Below are positions 1 through 12,209 of a stretch of 64,000 bases of DNA, one piece after another. The stretch is from Anaeramoeba ignava (Eukaryota > Metamonada > Anaeramoebidae), in assembly GCA_028826165.1 (NCBI GenBank), contig JAPDFW010000100.1:62001-126000 (forward strand). The letters run 5' to 3'. Within the stretch, counting starts at the first letter, position 1; every line of letters starts with the position of its first letter. The position numbers and the translations under genes are program-made. The notes below the pieces were generated by a model. It searched no databases. It had not been told where the DNA came from and was given only the letters and a program-made list of their open reading frames with translations.

Positions 1-635
1 CAAAATTCAAAATTCAAATAATTAATAAATTGAAATAATAATAAAATTTTCAAATAAAAAACAAAAAAATAAATATGTATTCTCTTTAATTTCATAAAAA
101 TATAAAATTATTCAAAAAAAAAATATTCTTTTATTCAATAAATAAATGAAAATAAATTTAAAATATAAAATTTATTTATTTATTTAAATTATATTTGAAA
201 TATTTAATTAAAAGAAAAAAAGAAAATATTATTATAAAAATATAAATTAAAAATCCAAAAAATTCAAAATTCAAAATTAAATTCAAATATAAATTAAAAA
301 GAAGAAAATATTTCTAAAAAAATTTGGAAAATTTAAATAAATAATTTGAAAAAAAAAGAAAAGAAAAGAAATTAATAAGAATAATTAAATAAATCAAGAG
401 AAAAAAAAGAAATGAAAATAAAAATATTTTTACTTTCCAATTTAAATTTAATTTAAATTTAATTTAATTTAATTTAAAAATAAAAATATTTACAAATAAT
501 AAATAAGATAAATATGAATAAATAAGATAAATATTGATAAATTATTTCTAAAAATCAAAATTTTTGTAAAAATATTTTTATTTTATTCAAAAAGAAAAAA
601 AAAATTTATTAATTAATTAAATCAATAATATAAAA

Positions 636-995
636 GTGATATCAATTAATAAATATATTTTATAAATATTTATTTATATTTATTAAATAATTTATTAATT
701 AAATAAATAATATAATTTTGTTTTAATTTTTTTTAAATTTTTGAAAATAAATTAAATATTTTATATTTATTAATAAATAAAATAAATGAAATCAATAATA
801 ATAATAATATAAAATGATATCAATTAATGAATATATTTTATAAATATTTATTTATATTTATTAAATAATTTATTAATTTATTTTACATTTAAAATTGAAA
901 AAAAAGAATAAGAATGAAAATATTAATAAATCTAAAAATATTGAAAATAAGAATAAAAATAAACTATTATAAACAAAGAATTAAATTCAAAATAA
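636..995. repeat. 178-bp tandem repeat, two units (copy A)
   Basis: Each unit begins with GATATCAATTAAT (638 and 816), followed by a shared AT-rich core. Copies B and C carry four units each, so the unit number differs between segmental copies. Confidence 0.75.
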
Positions 996-1256
996 AAAAT
1001 AAAAGTGATAAATTTCAAAATTTGAAATGATAAATAATTTTTTTTTTGATTAATTTATTCTTAATATTCCTTAAAGAAGATATTTACAATCAAATAAAAA
1101 TAAATTTAATAAAATAAAACCAAAAATAAAAATAAAAATAAAAATAAAAATAAAAATAAAAGAAGATTTGATTTTGTTTTGTTTTTTTTGATTTAAAATA
1201 ATTTTATTTAATAAAAAAAAAGAAAAAAAAATAATTAGAATTGTTTTATATTCCAA

Positions 1257-1915
1257 ATCAAAATCAAAATTAAATCAAAATTAAATCAAAATCAAAATTA
1301 AATTAAAATTAAATCAAAATTAAAATTAAATTAAAATTAAATCAAAATTAAATCAAAATTAAATCAAAATTAAATCAAAATTAAATCAAAATTAAATCAA
1401 AATTAAATCAAAATTAAATCAAATCAAAATTAAAATTAAATCAAAATTAAATTAAATCAAAATTAAATCAAAATTAAATTAAAATCAAAATTAAAATAAA
1501 ATTAAATCAAAATTAAATCAAATCAAATCAAAATCAAAATTAAATCAAATTAAATTAAATCAAATTAAATCAAAATCAAAATCAAAATCAAATTAAATCA
1601 AATTAAATTAAAATTAAAATCAAAATTAAATTAAATTAAATTAAAATTAAAATTAAAATTAAATCAAAATTAAATCAAAATTAAATCAAAATTAAATCAA
1701 AATCAAAATTAAATCAAAATTAAATCAAAATCAAAATTAAATTAAAATTAAATCAAAATTAAATTAAATCAAAATCAAATTAAATCAAAATTAAATCAAA
1801 ATTAAATTAAATTAAATCAAAATTAAAATTAAATCAAAATTAAAATCAAAATCAAAATCAAAATTAAATTAAATTAAATTAAATTAAAATCAAAATCAAA
1901 ATTAAATTAAATTAA
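1257..1915. repeat. AT satellite, AAATTAAATC / AAAATC family (copy A)
   Basis: Irregular tandem array of AAATTAAATC, AAAATC and AAATT words. It marks the left edge of the 4.1-kb block present only in copy A. The matching arrays in B and C sit where that block is absent. Bases 1916-2454 are AT-rich spacer with no recognisable gene. Confidence 0.85.
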
Positions 1916-2454
1916 AAAATATTTCCCAAAAAGAAAAAATTAATTATTTCTTTTATTTTTTTTATTTAATTATTTATATTTTTTTTTGATTAAATTTAAG
2001 AAATAAAAAAGATGAAAAGAAAAAAAAAACAAAAAATTTAATTTTGATTTTTATTTTGAAATTATTATTTATTTTTGATAATTTAAATTAAAAATTTTTT
2101 TTTAAAATTAAATTAAAAAATAATCAATTCAAAATTTTTATTAAAAAAATAAAAATAAAAAAAAAGGAATAAATTTAAATTTTGGAATTTTGAAATTTTA
2201 ATAATTTAATTTTATTTATAAATTTTTGAATTTTTATAATTTTTAAGAATAAATTAATAAAATAAAACAAAATAATTTTAATTTTAATTTTAATTTTTCT
2301 TTCCATTTTTTTTTTAAAATAAAAATTAAAAAAGATTAAAAAAAGAAAAAAAAAGGAATTTGATTTATTTTTATTCAATTTAAATTAAACAATTAAAATT
2401 AATTTTTCAAATAAATAAAAAATGATCTAAAATAAATAATTAATCAATGTCAAT

Positions 2455-5400
2455 TTAAAATAAAAAAAAAGTGGAATAAATAAATTTAAATAAAATTAAA
2501 TAAAAATAAATTTGATCAAAAAATAAAAAAGAAATAAAAATAAATATCGATATTTTGCTTGATGGAGTGTTTAAACGGAATAAAGTATATTCTTGTTCAG
2601 TTTTTTCAACTTCATCTTTTATTAATTCCTCAATTAGCTTCTTGAACAAATTATTATGAACAGCTAAATAAGTAACAGCTCTACAAACAGAATCCATATC
2701 ATATACTTTGACAACTTTCAACATCCCACTAATAAATCTTAAACTATCTGCTGTAGTAAAAATCAATTCTTCAAGATCTCGAATCGATTCCATTTTCTTG
2801 GCATTTTCACCTTTAAATTGCAAATTATACAATTTCTCTCCATAAACGTAAGGCCCAAAATCATCAGGAGGAGGTGGTGCTTTTACTTCGTTTTTCTTTC
2901 TTCTCACAACCAAAACCACCAAAACAACAATCAAAACCAATCCAAATCCTCCAACACTTGCTCCAACAGCAATAGGAATCGTGTTGTTTACATTGTTGCT
3001 TGTTGTTTGTTGCGGAACAGAAATCTCATACTTCACCAAATAGAAATCTTCTGGCTTCTCTGTATTCGTCAAATTCACAACCAAATAATCAGTCTGCGCT
3101 CCTTCATTCCCTTCATTCGTTATGATCGTGAAGTTTGCTAATTGCTCATCAATTTCCTTCTTGCTTCCGTTCAACATCTTGTTTTGCGTCTCGTTGAAAC
3201 TTGATGATTTCATCTCAAATACTGTTAATGAAAGTCTTATTATAAGTTCTGTTTCGTCAGGATCAAAAATATCAAACGAAATCATGAATTGGTTTCCTTG
3301 ATAAATGAATTCTTTGTTGTTGTTTTTGTTTTCACAATCATCATAGCAAATTGCTTGAATTGTTGATTGATGATAAGTTTTTGTAATATCAAAAACAATT
3401 GTGAAGTTTTTAACTGCTTCTCCATTCTTCATCATAAAACTCAACTCCAATGGATAAAAATAGTAAAGTGGTGCTCTGATATAAACCAACAAAGGATTCG
3501 CTTCATTGATTGATGTTCCATCTCCTTTTGTGATTACATCCCCAATAAAAATATCACTGTTGTTTACTCGAATACTTGAATTTGAAATGTTCTCTCCAAT
3601 CCATACAATTTCCCAAATAGAACTTAAATTTCCTGAAAATAAATCTGTAAATGTAAGATTGATTGGTGAATAATAATCTTCAGTTATGTTCCCTTCTCCT
3701 TTATTCATTTCAAGATTAGATGAATTAAGTTTCAATGTGATTTGATTTGTTCTTGAATATCCACTATCTGATCCTAATGTTAGATTAAAAGAAATATCTG
3801 GAGAACTATCATTGTTTTGAGATGTCATAATATAATCAAATGTAATATTTCCTGAATTTGAAGCAGAAGAAATATTAGATGTAATCCCATTCGAAACAAG
3901 TTTTCCATTATAATAAATGATTCCATTCGTGATAGGTGATGATATTGTGAAATTAATAACATTATTTCCTTTTCCATCTTTATAATCTATCGCAAAACTT
4001 TGATTTTCTGAACTTGATAAATTTAATTCAAAATAAAAAGGATAAAATCCAGGACCTCCTGTTACATTTCTAACATCAATTATCAACTCAGATTGATGTT
4101 TCCATGATGATTTATAATTCAAATCAACAAAAGTAATTGTATATCCAAACAAACATTGAACACTTTGATTTGGTTGAATTGGAGCTAAAATATTAATTTT
4201 TGAAGAATTGATTGGCAAAGTATAATTAAGTTTAATTTGATCACCTGAATCTGCTGAATACAAATTACAATAATAATATGAAGAATTTGAATTATTTGAA
4301 GTTATACTAATTTCATAAATTGAAGAATTTGATAAAAGATAAAAATCATTAAAATCAAATAATGAATATTGACTATCATTTAATGTAAGTGTATTTCTTG
4401 ATTGATTAAACCAAGCAGGAATTCCAGCTTCATAATTTCCTTTAATTTCTTCACTTGTTAATATTCTTTCATAACTTCCTACATAATAAACCAAATGTTC
4501 AAATTTTAGAGTATCCATTGGAAAAACATTTGAAATATTTTTAGAAAGATTTCCAAAACCAATTTTAATATTATTAAGATAAACAGATTGATTTCCAATT
4601 TCCCAATTTACAATTAAATGATAATAATCTCCATTTGATAAATCAGGTGTTAATACTGTAAATTCTTCAACTGGAGAATAACCTTGATAAATTTGAATCA
4701 AAAGAGAAGAAGTATTTGAACCTATTGAAATTACTGGATAATAACTTCCTCTAAAAGATGATTCATCATTAATCAAAATATTATTAGATTGATTAATATT
4801 TGAAAACCAAATCTCAATTGAAAAAGAAGAAGAACTCAAATTAAGATTAACTTTATTAGGCTGAGATCCAGTTGAAGATTCAATTCCTTTTTTTTTTAAA
4901 ATTAAAATTAAAATTAAAATTAAAATTAAAATTAAAATTAAAATTAAAATTAAAATTTAAAATTAAAATTAAAATTAAAATTAAAATTAAAATTAAAATT
5001 AAAATTAAAATTAAAATTAAAATTAAAATCAAAATTAAAATCAAAATTAAAATTAAAATTAAAATTAAAATTAAAATTAAAATTAAAATTAAAATTAAAA
5101 TTAAAATTTAAAATTAAAATTAAAATTAAAATTAAAATTAAAATTAAAATTAAAATTAAAATTAAAATTAAAATTAAAATTAAAATTAAAATTAAAATTA
5201 AAATTAAAATTAAAATTAAAATTAAAATTAAAATTAAAAAAAATTAAATTTAAAATTAAAATTACCTGTATGAGTAACATTATTTTCAATATACCACCAA
5301 TTTGAATTTTGAGTTGAAATATTTACATTTACTTCAGATCCATTAGCAAGAAAACAAGGAATTAAATTTCCAGAATATTGATTTTGAAAAGTAAATGAAA

Positions 5401-5503
5401 TATTAGAAGGAATTACTCTTGAACAAAATGAATTTGATAAAAGAAAAAAAATAAAACAAATTGAAAAAGAAAAAGAAAAAGAAAAAAGATTAAATTTAAT
5501 CAT
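2455..5503 (-). CDS. LamG-like ectodomain receptor with truncated cytoplasmic RasGAP domain
   Basis: Two exons: 5503-5266 and 4886-2455, phase 1, about 889 aa. The intron is an AAATTA satellite. Residues 1-28 are a signal peptide. About 96-245 resemble a laminin-G/concanavalin fold, followed by an N-glycosylation-rich, cadherin/Ig-like ectodomain. A single transmembrane helix lies at about 717-740, followed by RRKK and a proline patch (APPPPDD). Residues about 780-857 match the first helices of RasGAP domains and end in TLFRLNTPSSK, equivalent to the arginine-finger motif TLFRGNSLASK (finger Arg about 850). The reading frame then enters a hydrophobic AT-rich tail and stops, so the helices with the FLR motif are missing. 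Likely a type I surface receptor, and a truncated one. It lies in the block unique to copy A, 3' of the glycoprotein paralogue. The start is an ATG with a clear signal peptide. GAP activity is doubtful. Confidence 0.75.
4887..5265 (-). repeat. intron filled with (AAATTA)n
   Basis: The intron of the LamG-RasGAP gene is almost pure AAATTA hexamer between GTAATT and AAAAAG. Its ends agree with a phase-1 junction (ACA G | GA ATT). Confidence 0.85.
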
Positions 5504-6394
5504 TTCTTTTTTTTGATTGATTAATTGATTAATTGATTGATTAATTGATTGATTGAAAAATTAAATCAAAAAAAAAAATCCAAAAAAAATTTTTCAAATG
5601 AAAAATTAAAAAAAAAAAAGTGAAAAATCAAAATTAAAAAAAAATTTTTTTTTATTTTAAAAAAATCTCAATAAAAATAAATTAAAAATAAATTAAAAAA
5701 AAAGCAAATTTATTTTTAATTTGACTTTGACTTTGATTTTTAATTTTAATTTTAATTTTAATTTTTAATTTTAATTTTAATTTAAATGTGGTTATTTAAT
5801 CAATAAAATAAAAATAAAAAAATCCAAAAAAAAAAAATTAAATAAAATTAATAAGGCAAAATAAAAGCAAATTTTAATTTTAATTTTAATTTTAAATTTT
5901 AAAATAAAAAAATAAATTTAAAATTTGATCTCTTTTTTTTTTGATTTTTAAATTAAATTAAATTAAATCAAATTAAATTTAAATTAAATTAAATTAAATT
6001 AAATTAAATTAAATTAGATCTGATTAAATTAAATTAAAATAAATTAGATTAAATTAAATTAAATTAAATTAAATTAAATTAAATTAAATTAGATCTGATC
6101 TTTTTTCTTTTTTTTTTCTTTTTTTATTTTGATTGTTTGAATTATTTTTTATTTATTTTTTTTGGATTTAAAATTAAAATTAAAAATTAAAAAGAAAATA
6201 AAAAGATTTTTTGTTTTTGTTTTTGTTTTTATTTTTGTTTTTATTTTTGAAATTCATTCAATTGAAAAAAAGAAAAAGAAAAAGAAAAGAAAAGAAAAAT
6301 ATTTTCCTTTTTTCTTTTTGATTGATTGATTGATTAATTGATTGATTGGTTGATTAATTGATTAATTGATTGATTGATTAATTGATTAATTAAT
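5504..6394. other. AT-rich spacer between the two copy A glycoprotein genes
   Basis: No gene seen. It contains AAATT runs (5950-6090), the AGATCTGATC junction word near 6090 where homology to copies B and C resumes, and an ATTGATTGATT microsatellite (6320-6390) abutting the paralogue's stop codon. Confidence 0.7.
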
Positions 6395-8368
6395 TCAGAA
6401 AAAAAGAAAAAAAGAAAAAAAGAAAATTGAAATTGAAATTGAAATTGAAAGAGAATTGAAAAGAAAAGAAGGTGAATTAGAAAAAGGTGAATTTGGAATT
6501 GAGATATTAAGTGTTGCAGTTGTTGAATAATAAATTGTTGAATTGATTTCTTCATAAATTGAATAATTAATTGTAATTATTGTTTCTTTACCTCCAAGAA
6601 TATAAATCATTTTAGAATTTTGAGGTAATGTTGAGCCAGTTTTAATAGTAATATATCCTTCTGAATCTGAATAGAAATTTGCACCATTTGCTTCTAAAAT
6701 ATTCTCAATTATTACAGTGAAATTATATTCTTTTAAAATACTTTCACATTCAAGTTCAATTCCTTCAATTTTTCCAGTTTCTAAATTTACTTTTTGATTA
6801 TTAACTTGAAGAAAATTTTGAATTATAATATTTTCATTACAATTTGTTGAATTTTTTCCTCTATCATTTGTAACAAAATATGAAAAATTAATTAATTGTT
6901 GAGATGAATGATTTAAATTTTCTTCATATTCATAAATAACACTCCAATTATCAAAAGATCTATAATCAACAATAGTATCATTTGAAATAATTTTTGAACC
7001 TTTAGTTTGATTTGAAAGAATTTGATAAATTGATCCATTTAAAGGAATTGAATTAATTATTGCATTATTAAGATTTGAATATTGATCATTTCCAATTAAA
7101 GAAATTTGACAAGATTTATCAATATTAATACAATAAGTTGATAAAGAAGAACAATATGGATTTGGAGGATTGATTGAAACATTAAATTGAATTGAATAAG
7201 GAGGATTTGGAAATGTTGAAAAATTATTAGTTTTATCAAAAAGTGAAATATTCCATTTAGTAATATAAGAATCATGTTCAAGATTTCCTTCAAAAAGAAA
7301 TTGAGAAGATAAATTAACATTTAATTCTTGTTCATTATAAATCAAATTTGTTTTTATTCCATCAAAAAATGTGTAAATATATCCATAAAGTGGTTCAAAA
7401 ATATCAATTGTTTTCAATATAAATGTATCATTTGTTTCATTTGTAAAAGATTCAAGACTAATAATATCTATTTATTTTATTTTCCAAAAAATTATTTTTA
7501 ATTCAAATTCAAATTCAAATTCAAATTCAAATTCCAAATAAATAAAAATAAAAAATAAAAAAATACCTTTTAATTGAAAAGTTTTGTTTGTTTGAACATT
7601 TAATGAATTAATTAAAATTGATGGAGGAGCAGGAGGTGGTCCATTATTAAATCTACTTAAAATATATGAAGATGAAAGTTCACTTCCATAAACTCCTAAA
7701 TACATAAATCTTGATCCTACAGAGATATACATTCCTACATTTTGACCTTCAGGAATTGTTAAATAATTATTCCCATCAGAATGAATAATTGAATTAATCA
7801 AAGTTCCATTATAATAAGTTGAAAAATTTCCATTTTTTTTATAAGTAAAAACAATATGATTTAAGAATCCAAATGATGAAATATTGGAATAAAGAGTTTT
7901 ATAGTTTTGATTTTGATCAAAAATAGTAATTTGAATTTGAGGAGGAGATTGAGATGTATCAGTTACTGCATAAAAAAAATAATTTGCAGCCTCCATGTAA
8001 AATAGAGTATAAAATGAATTATTTGCAGGAGGTTGAAGAAACCAATATTCAAAAGAAGCTTGCTCAGTATATGAAGTTGAATTTAATCCACATCCTTGAG
8101 TTAAATCAGAACAATTACAATATATTGGATTAGATTGAATAATATTAATTTGAGTCATATTAACACCAGAACTAAAAAGTGAAGGATAAAGCCAATTTCC
8201 AGAAACACCAGAGAAAAAGAAAGTTTGATCAGGTAAAGAAGCAGCAATATCACCTTTTCCTTCATTAAATTTAAATTCAAATTGTTTATTAACTTGAGAT
8301 AATCTAATTTCAATTAAAAAAATCAAAAAAATAAATTGAAAAAGATTAAATTTAAAATTATTTGCCAT
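6395..8368 (-). CDS. LamG-like surface glycoprotein, array copy A
   Basis: Two exons, 8368-7567 and 7467-6395, joined in phase 1 through a 99-bp GTATTT...TAG intron, 624 aa. The ATG is followed by a signal peptide (residues 1-24). Residues about 30-245 resemble a LamG/concanavalin fold, with a Cys cluster (CNCSDLTQGC) and a GPPPAPPS linker. Exon 2 is rich in N-glycosylation sites and includes a cadherin/VCBS-like stretch with paired cysteines. The protein ends in a purely hydrophobic segment after small residues, like a GPI-anchor signal, with no cytoplasmic tail. Compared with copies B and C, changes concentrate at residues 71-81, 113-135 and 205-221. Probably a cell-surface or secreted recognition protein; the ligand is unknown. 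Confidence 0.75.
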
Positions 8369-9270
8369 TTTTGTTTTGTTTTGTTTGTTTGTTTTTGATT
8401 AATTAAAATTTTGTTTTTGTTTTTTGTTTTGGAAAAGAAAAAAAAAATGGATTTTTTAATTTAAAACATTTTTTTTTCTTAAAAACTCATTAATTAATTA
8501 GTCATTTTATTTTAATATTATTTATTATTTAATATTATTTAATTTAATTAAAAATATATAAAAAAATGGTAAATTTAATCAAATCAAGATCAAATCAAGA
8601 TCAAATTTAAAACAAAATTTAAAATTAAAAATAAAAACAAAAAAAAATTCAAACAAAAAAAAATTTTTTTTTTCAATATAAAATTTAATTTTGATCAATA
8701 AATAAATTAAATAAATTAATTAAATAAAAAGAAAAATTAATTATTTTAAATTTAATTTTAAATAAAAAGAAAAAAGGAAATTAAAATTGCTTTTTTTTGG
8801 ATTTTATTTTTTTTTGTTTGGAAATTTAAAATTAAAATTAAAATTAAAATTAAAATTAAAATTAAATATTATTTCTATTATTATTATTATTATTATTTTA
8901 AATTTAATTTATTTTAATTTTCCAAAAAAATCAAAATCAAAATCAAAATAATTTAAATTTAAAAAATTTAAAAATAAAATTAATAAATCTTAATAAAATT
9001 AAATTAAATAAAATGATCTATTTTTTATTTTTTATTTTGATTTTTTTTTTGCCTAATAAATATTTAATTTTAATTTTAAATTTAAATTTTAATTTTGAAA
9101 TGATGAAAATTATCCAAATTTTTATTTTTAAAAAACAAAAAAAAAAAAGAAAATAATTTATTTTAAAAATAAAAAGAAATTAAAATAATAAAAATAATAA
9201 ATTAAATTTAAATTATTTATTTAAATAATTAAATTAAATAAAATATTTATAAATAATTAATCAAAAATTA
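8369..9270. other. upstream flank of the copy A glycoprotein gene
   Basis: No gene. The block from 8440 to 8520, containing TCATTAATTAATTAGTCATT at about 8488, recurs upstream of the other two paralogues (about 20862 and 28141). It may hold the promoter, but conservation could simply reflect recent duplication. An AAATTA run lies at 8825-8865. Confidence 0.5.
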
Positions 9271-11452
9271 ATCCAAAAAAAAAAGAAGAAAAAAAAGAAA
9301 AAGAAAAAAAATTTATTTTTATTTTTAATTAAAATTAATTAATAAATAAATAAAAACTAAATTAAAAATATCTTATAATAATAAAATATTTAATAATAAA
9401 ATAATAAATTAAAATTAATTATTTATTTAATTAATAATCAAAATAATTATTAATTATTTATTTTTAATTTAATTATTAAAAAATTCTCAAAAAAAAAATT
9501 ATTTTTTTTCTTTCTTTCAAAATAAGAATAAAAATAAAAATAAAAATAAAAATAAAAATAATCTTTTTAATAATTATTTTGATTAATTTAATAATTATTT
9601 AAAATTAAATTATTATTCCAAAATTTATATTTATTTCTTTTTAATAATTTGGAAAATTAATTTTATTTTTTTTTTATTTTTTGGATTTCAAATTTTTAAA
9701 TAAAAATAAAAATAAATTTAAATTTAATCAAATAAAAATAAATATTTATTTTTGTTCCACTTTTTGATTATTTTATTTTTATATTAAAAATTAAATAAAA
9801 ATTTGATAAATTAAATAATAAATATTTATTTTATTCTTATTAAATTTAAATTTAAATAAAGAAAGAAAGAAAGAAAGAAATAAGATAATTAAAATATTAA
9901 ATAAATTTATTATTTGATTTTTATTATTTATTATTTATTATTTATTATTTTAATATTGTTTTTTTTTGTAATTAAGATTTATAAATTTATTTTTTATTTT
10001 TTTTTTGATAAATTTAAAAATAATTTTATTTTCTTTTTCTTTAATTTTTAATTTAAATTTTTAATTTTAAATTTAAATTTCTTTTTATTTATATTATTTT
10101 TGATAAGTTTTAATTATTTTATTTAAATAAATTTTATTTTTATTTTTATTTTTATTTTCATTATTAAATATCAATTTTTATTTTTATTTTTTAAATCAAA
10201 AAAAAATCAAAAATAAATAAATAAATAAATAAAAAGGGGAATTAGGGAAAATTAAATAAATAAATAAATAAATAAAGGAAAATGAAATAATTCTCTTAAT
10301 TATTTTATTTAAATTTAATTATTTTAATTAAATTAATTATTTTTAAAATTTTTTAAAATTTTTTTTGTTATTTTTATTTTGGAATAAAGATTTTTCTTTT
10401 TTATTTTATAAACAAAAATAAATAAAAAATAAAAAATAAGAATAAAAAAAGAATAAATTGGAATTTTTTATTATTAATGTTTTTTAAAATTAAAATTTAT
10501 AAATAAAATAAAATTTCTTAAATTAAAATTTTTGTTTTTTTTGTTTTTTTTGTTTTTTTTGAAAATAAATTTAAATAAAATAAAAAAGAATTTTAAAAAA
10601 AAAAACAAAATTAATTAATTAATTTAAATTTAAATTTAAATTTATTCTTATTTTTTTGTTTTTGTTTTTGTTTTTGTTGTTTATTTTTTTTGTAAAAATA
10701 AATTTTAAAATTTTTGATTAAATTTTTGATTTGGATTTTTTTTAATCTTTAATTAATTAAATAAATAAATTAAAATAAAATTTAATTTAAAATAATTTAA
10801 TTTTTGAAAATAAAATAAATTATTAATTATTATATAAATTAAATCTTTAATTAATTAATTTATTTTTATTCCAAATTTTTATTTTTATTTTTGGAATGAA
10901 AAATAAAAAAATAAAAATAAATTAATCAAAAATAAATTAAATTAAATTAAATTAATAAATATTAAATAAATAAATTAATTTAAAATAAATATTTAATAAA
11001 TATTTTAAATTTTAAATTTAATTTTTATTATTTTAATTTTTGATTAAATTTATATTAAAATTAATTAAATTATTTTATTAATTATTTAATAAGGAAAATA
11101 AATAATTAAATTATATTTTATATTATTAATTTATTTCAAAATAATTTATACATTAAAGTTAATAATTATATTATTATTTAAAATTATTTTATTTTGTTTT
11201 AGAAATTAAATTAATTAAAATTCAAATTAATATTTTTGATTCCAAATTTATATTTGATTTTAAATCAATTTTAAATTAATTTAGATAATAAAATCTTTTT
11301 ATAAATTTTATAAATAAATAATTTTATATTTTAAATAATATTTTCTTTTTATTTTTATTATTTTTATTTTTGGAATTTATATTTAATTTTTTTCATTTTT
11401 TTTAATTTAGAAAATAAAAAGTGGAATAAAAAGTGGAATAAAAATGAAATAA
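9271..11452. other. AT-rich spacer, nothing recognised
   Basis: Extremely AT-rich DNA with A/T homopolymers and short AAATAA runs. No reading frame, structured repeat or RNA gene could be supported. Confidence 0.6.
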
Positions 11453-12075
11453 AAATATTTTTAAATTATTTCTTAATTAAATTTATTACAAAATAATAAA
11501 TAAATTATAATTAAAAATCAAATAAAATAATAAATAAAATATTTTAATTAATTTATTTAATTATTTTTAATAATAATAATTTAATATTAATAATAAATTC
11601 ATTTTTAAAATTATTTCTTAATTAAATTTATTACAAAATAATAAATAAATTATAATTAAAATTAAATAAAATAATAAATAAAATATTTTAATTAATTTAT
11701 TTAATTATTTTTAATAATAATAATTTAATATTAATAATAAATTCATTTTTAAAATTATTTTTAATTAAATTTATTACAAAATAATAAATAAATTATAATT
11801 AAAAATTAAATAAAATAATAAATAAAATATTTTAATTAATTTATTTAATTAATATTAATAATAATAATTTAATATTAATAATAAATTCATTTTTAAAATT
11901 ATTTTTAATTAAATTTATTATAAAATAATAAATAAATTATAATTAAAAATTAAATAAAATAATAAATAAAATATTTTAATTAATTTATTTAATTATTTTT
12001 AATAATAATAATTTAATATTAATAATAAATTCATTTTTAAAATTATTTCTTAATTAAATTTATTAATTTATTTTT
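11453..12075. repeat. 144-bp tandem repeat, four units plus a partial
   Basis: The word TTCATTTTTAAAATTATTT recurs at 11598, 11742, 11886 and 12030, a spacing of exactly 144 bp. A diverged first unit starts near 11453. Units differ by only a few bases. It lies immediately left of the TIR element. Confidence 0.85.
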
Positions 12076-12209
12076 AATAATTAAATTAAGAAATAAAAAG
12101 GATTTTTTGTTGATTAAAATAATTTTTGTTTTTTTTTTGTTTTTAAGAAATAAATAAATAAATAAATAAATAAAGAAAGAAAATTAATTTTATTTTCAAT
12201 TTTTCCAAT

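Larger units (their letters stand above)
1..9270. repeat. segmental tandem array, copy A (left part missing)
   Basis: From base 1 this stretch matches copy B from about 16295 and copy C from about 23165. The shared content is the same AT-rich spacer, the 178-bp repeats, the TTAAATCAAAA satellite, the glycoprotein gene and its upstream flank. Homology to B and C ends near 9270. Between about 1920 and 6090 copy A contains about 4.1 kb, with a separate receptor-like gene, that B and C replace with plain satellite. Copy borders were estimated by eye. Confidence 0.8.

Noticed and set aside
1071-1256. Hydrophobic 61-63 residue frame repeated in all three array copies (also 17751-17942 and 24581-24772)
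   Set aside because: It begins at TTG, not ATG, consists mostly of (FI)n from AAAATA repeats, and its conservation is explained by the segmental duplication.
2175-2378. 67-residue frame downstream of the LamG-RasGAP gene as the missing RasGAP half
   Set aside because: Lysine/isoleucine low-complexity translation with none of the RasGAP FLR or PAI-like motifs.
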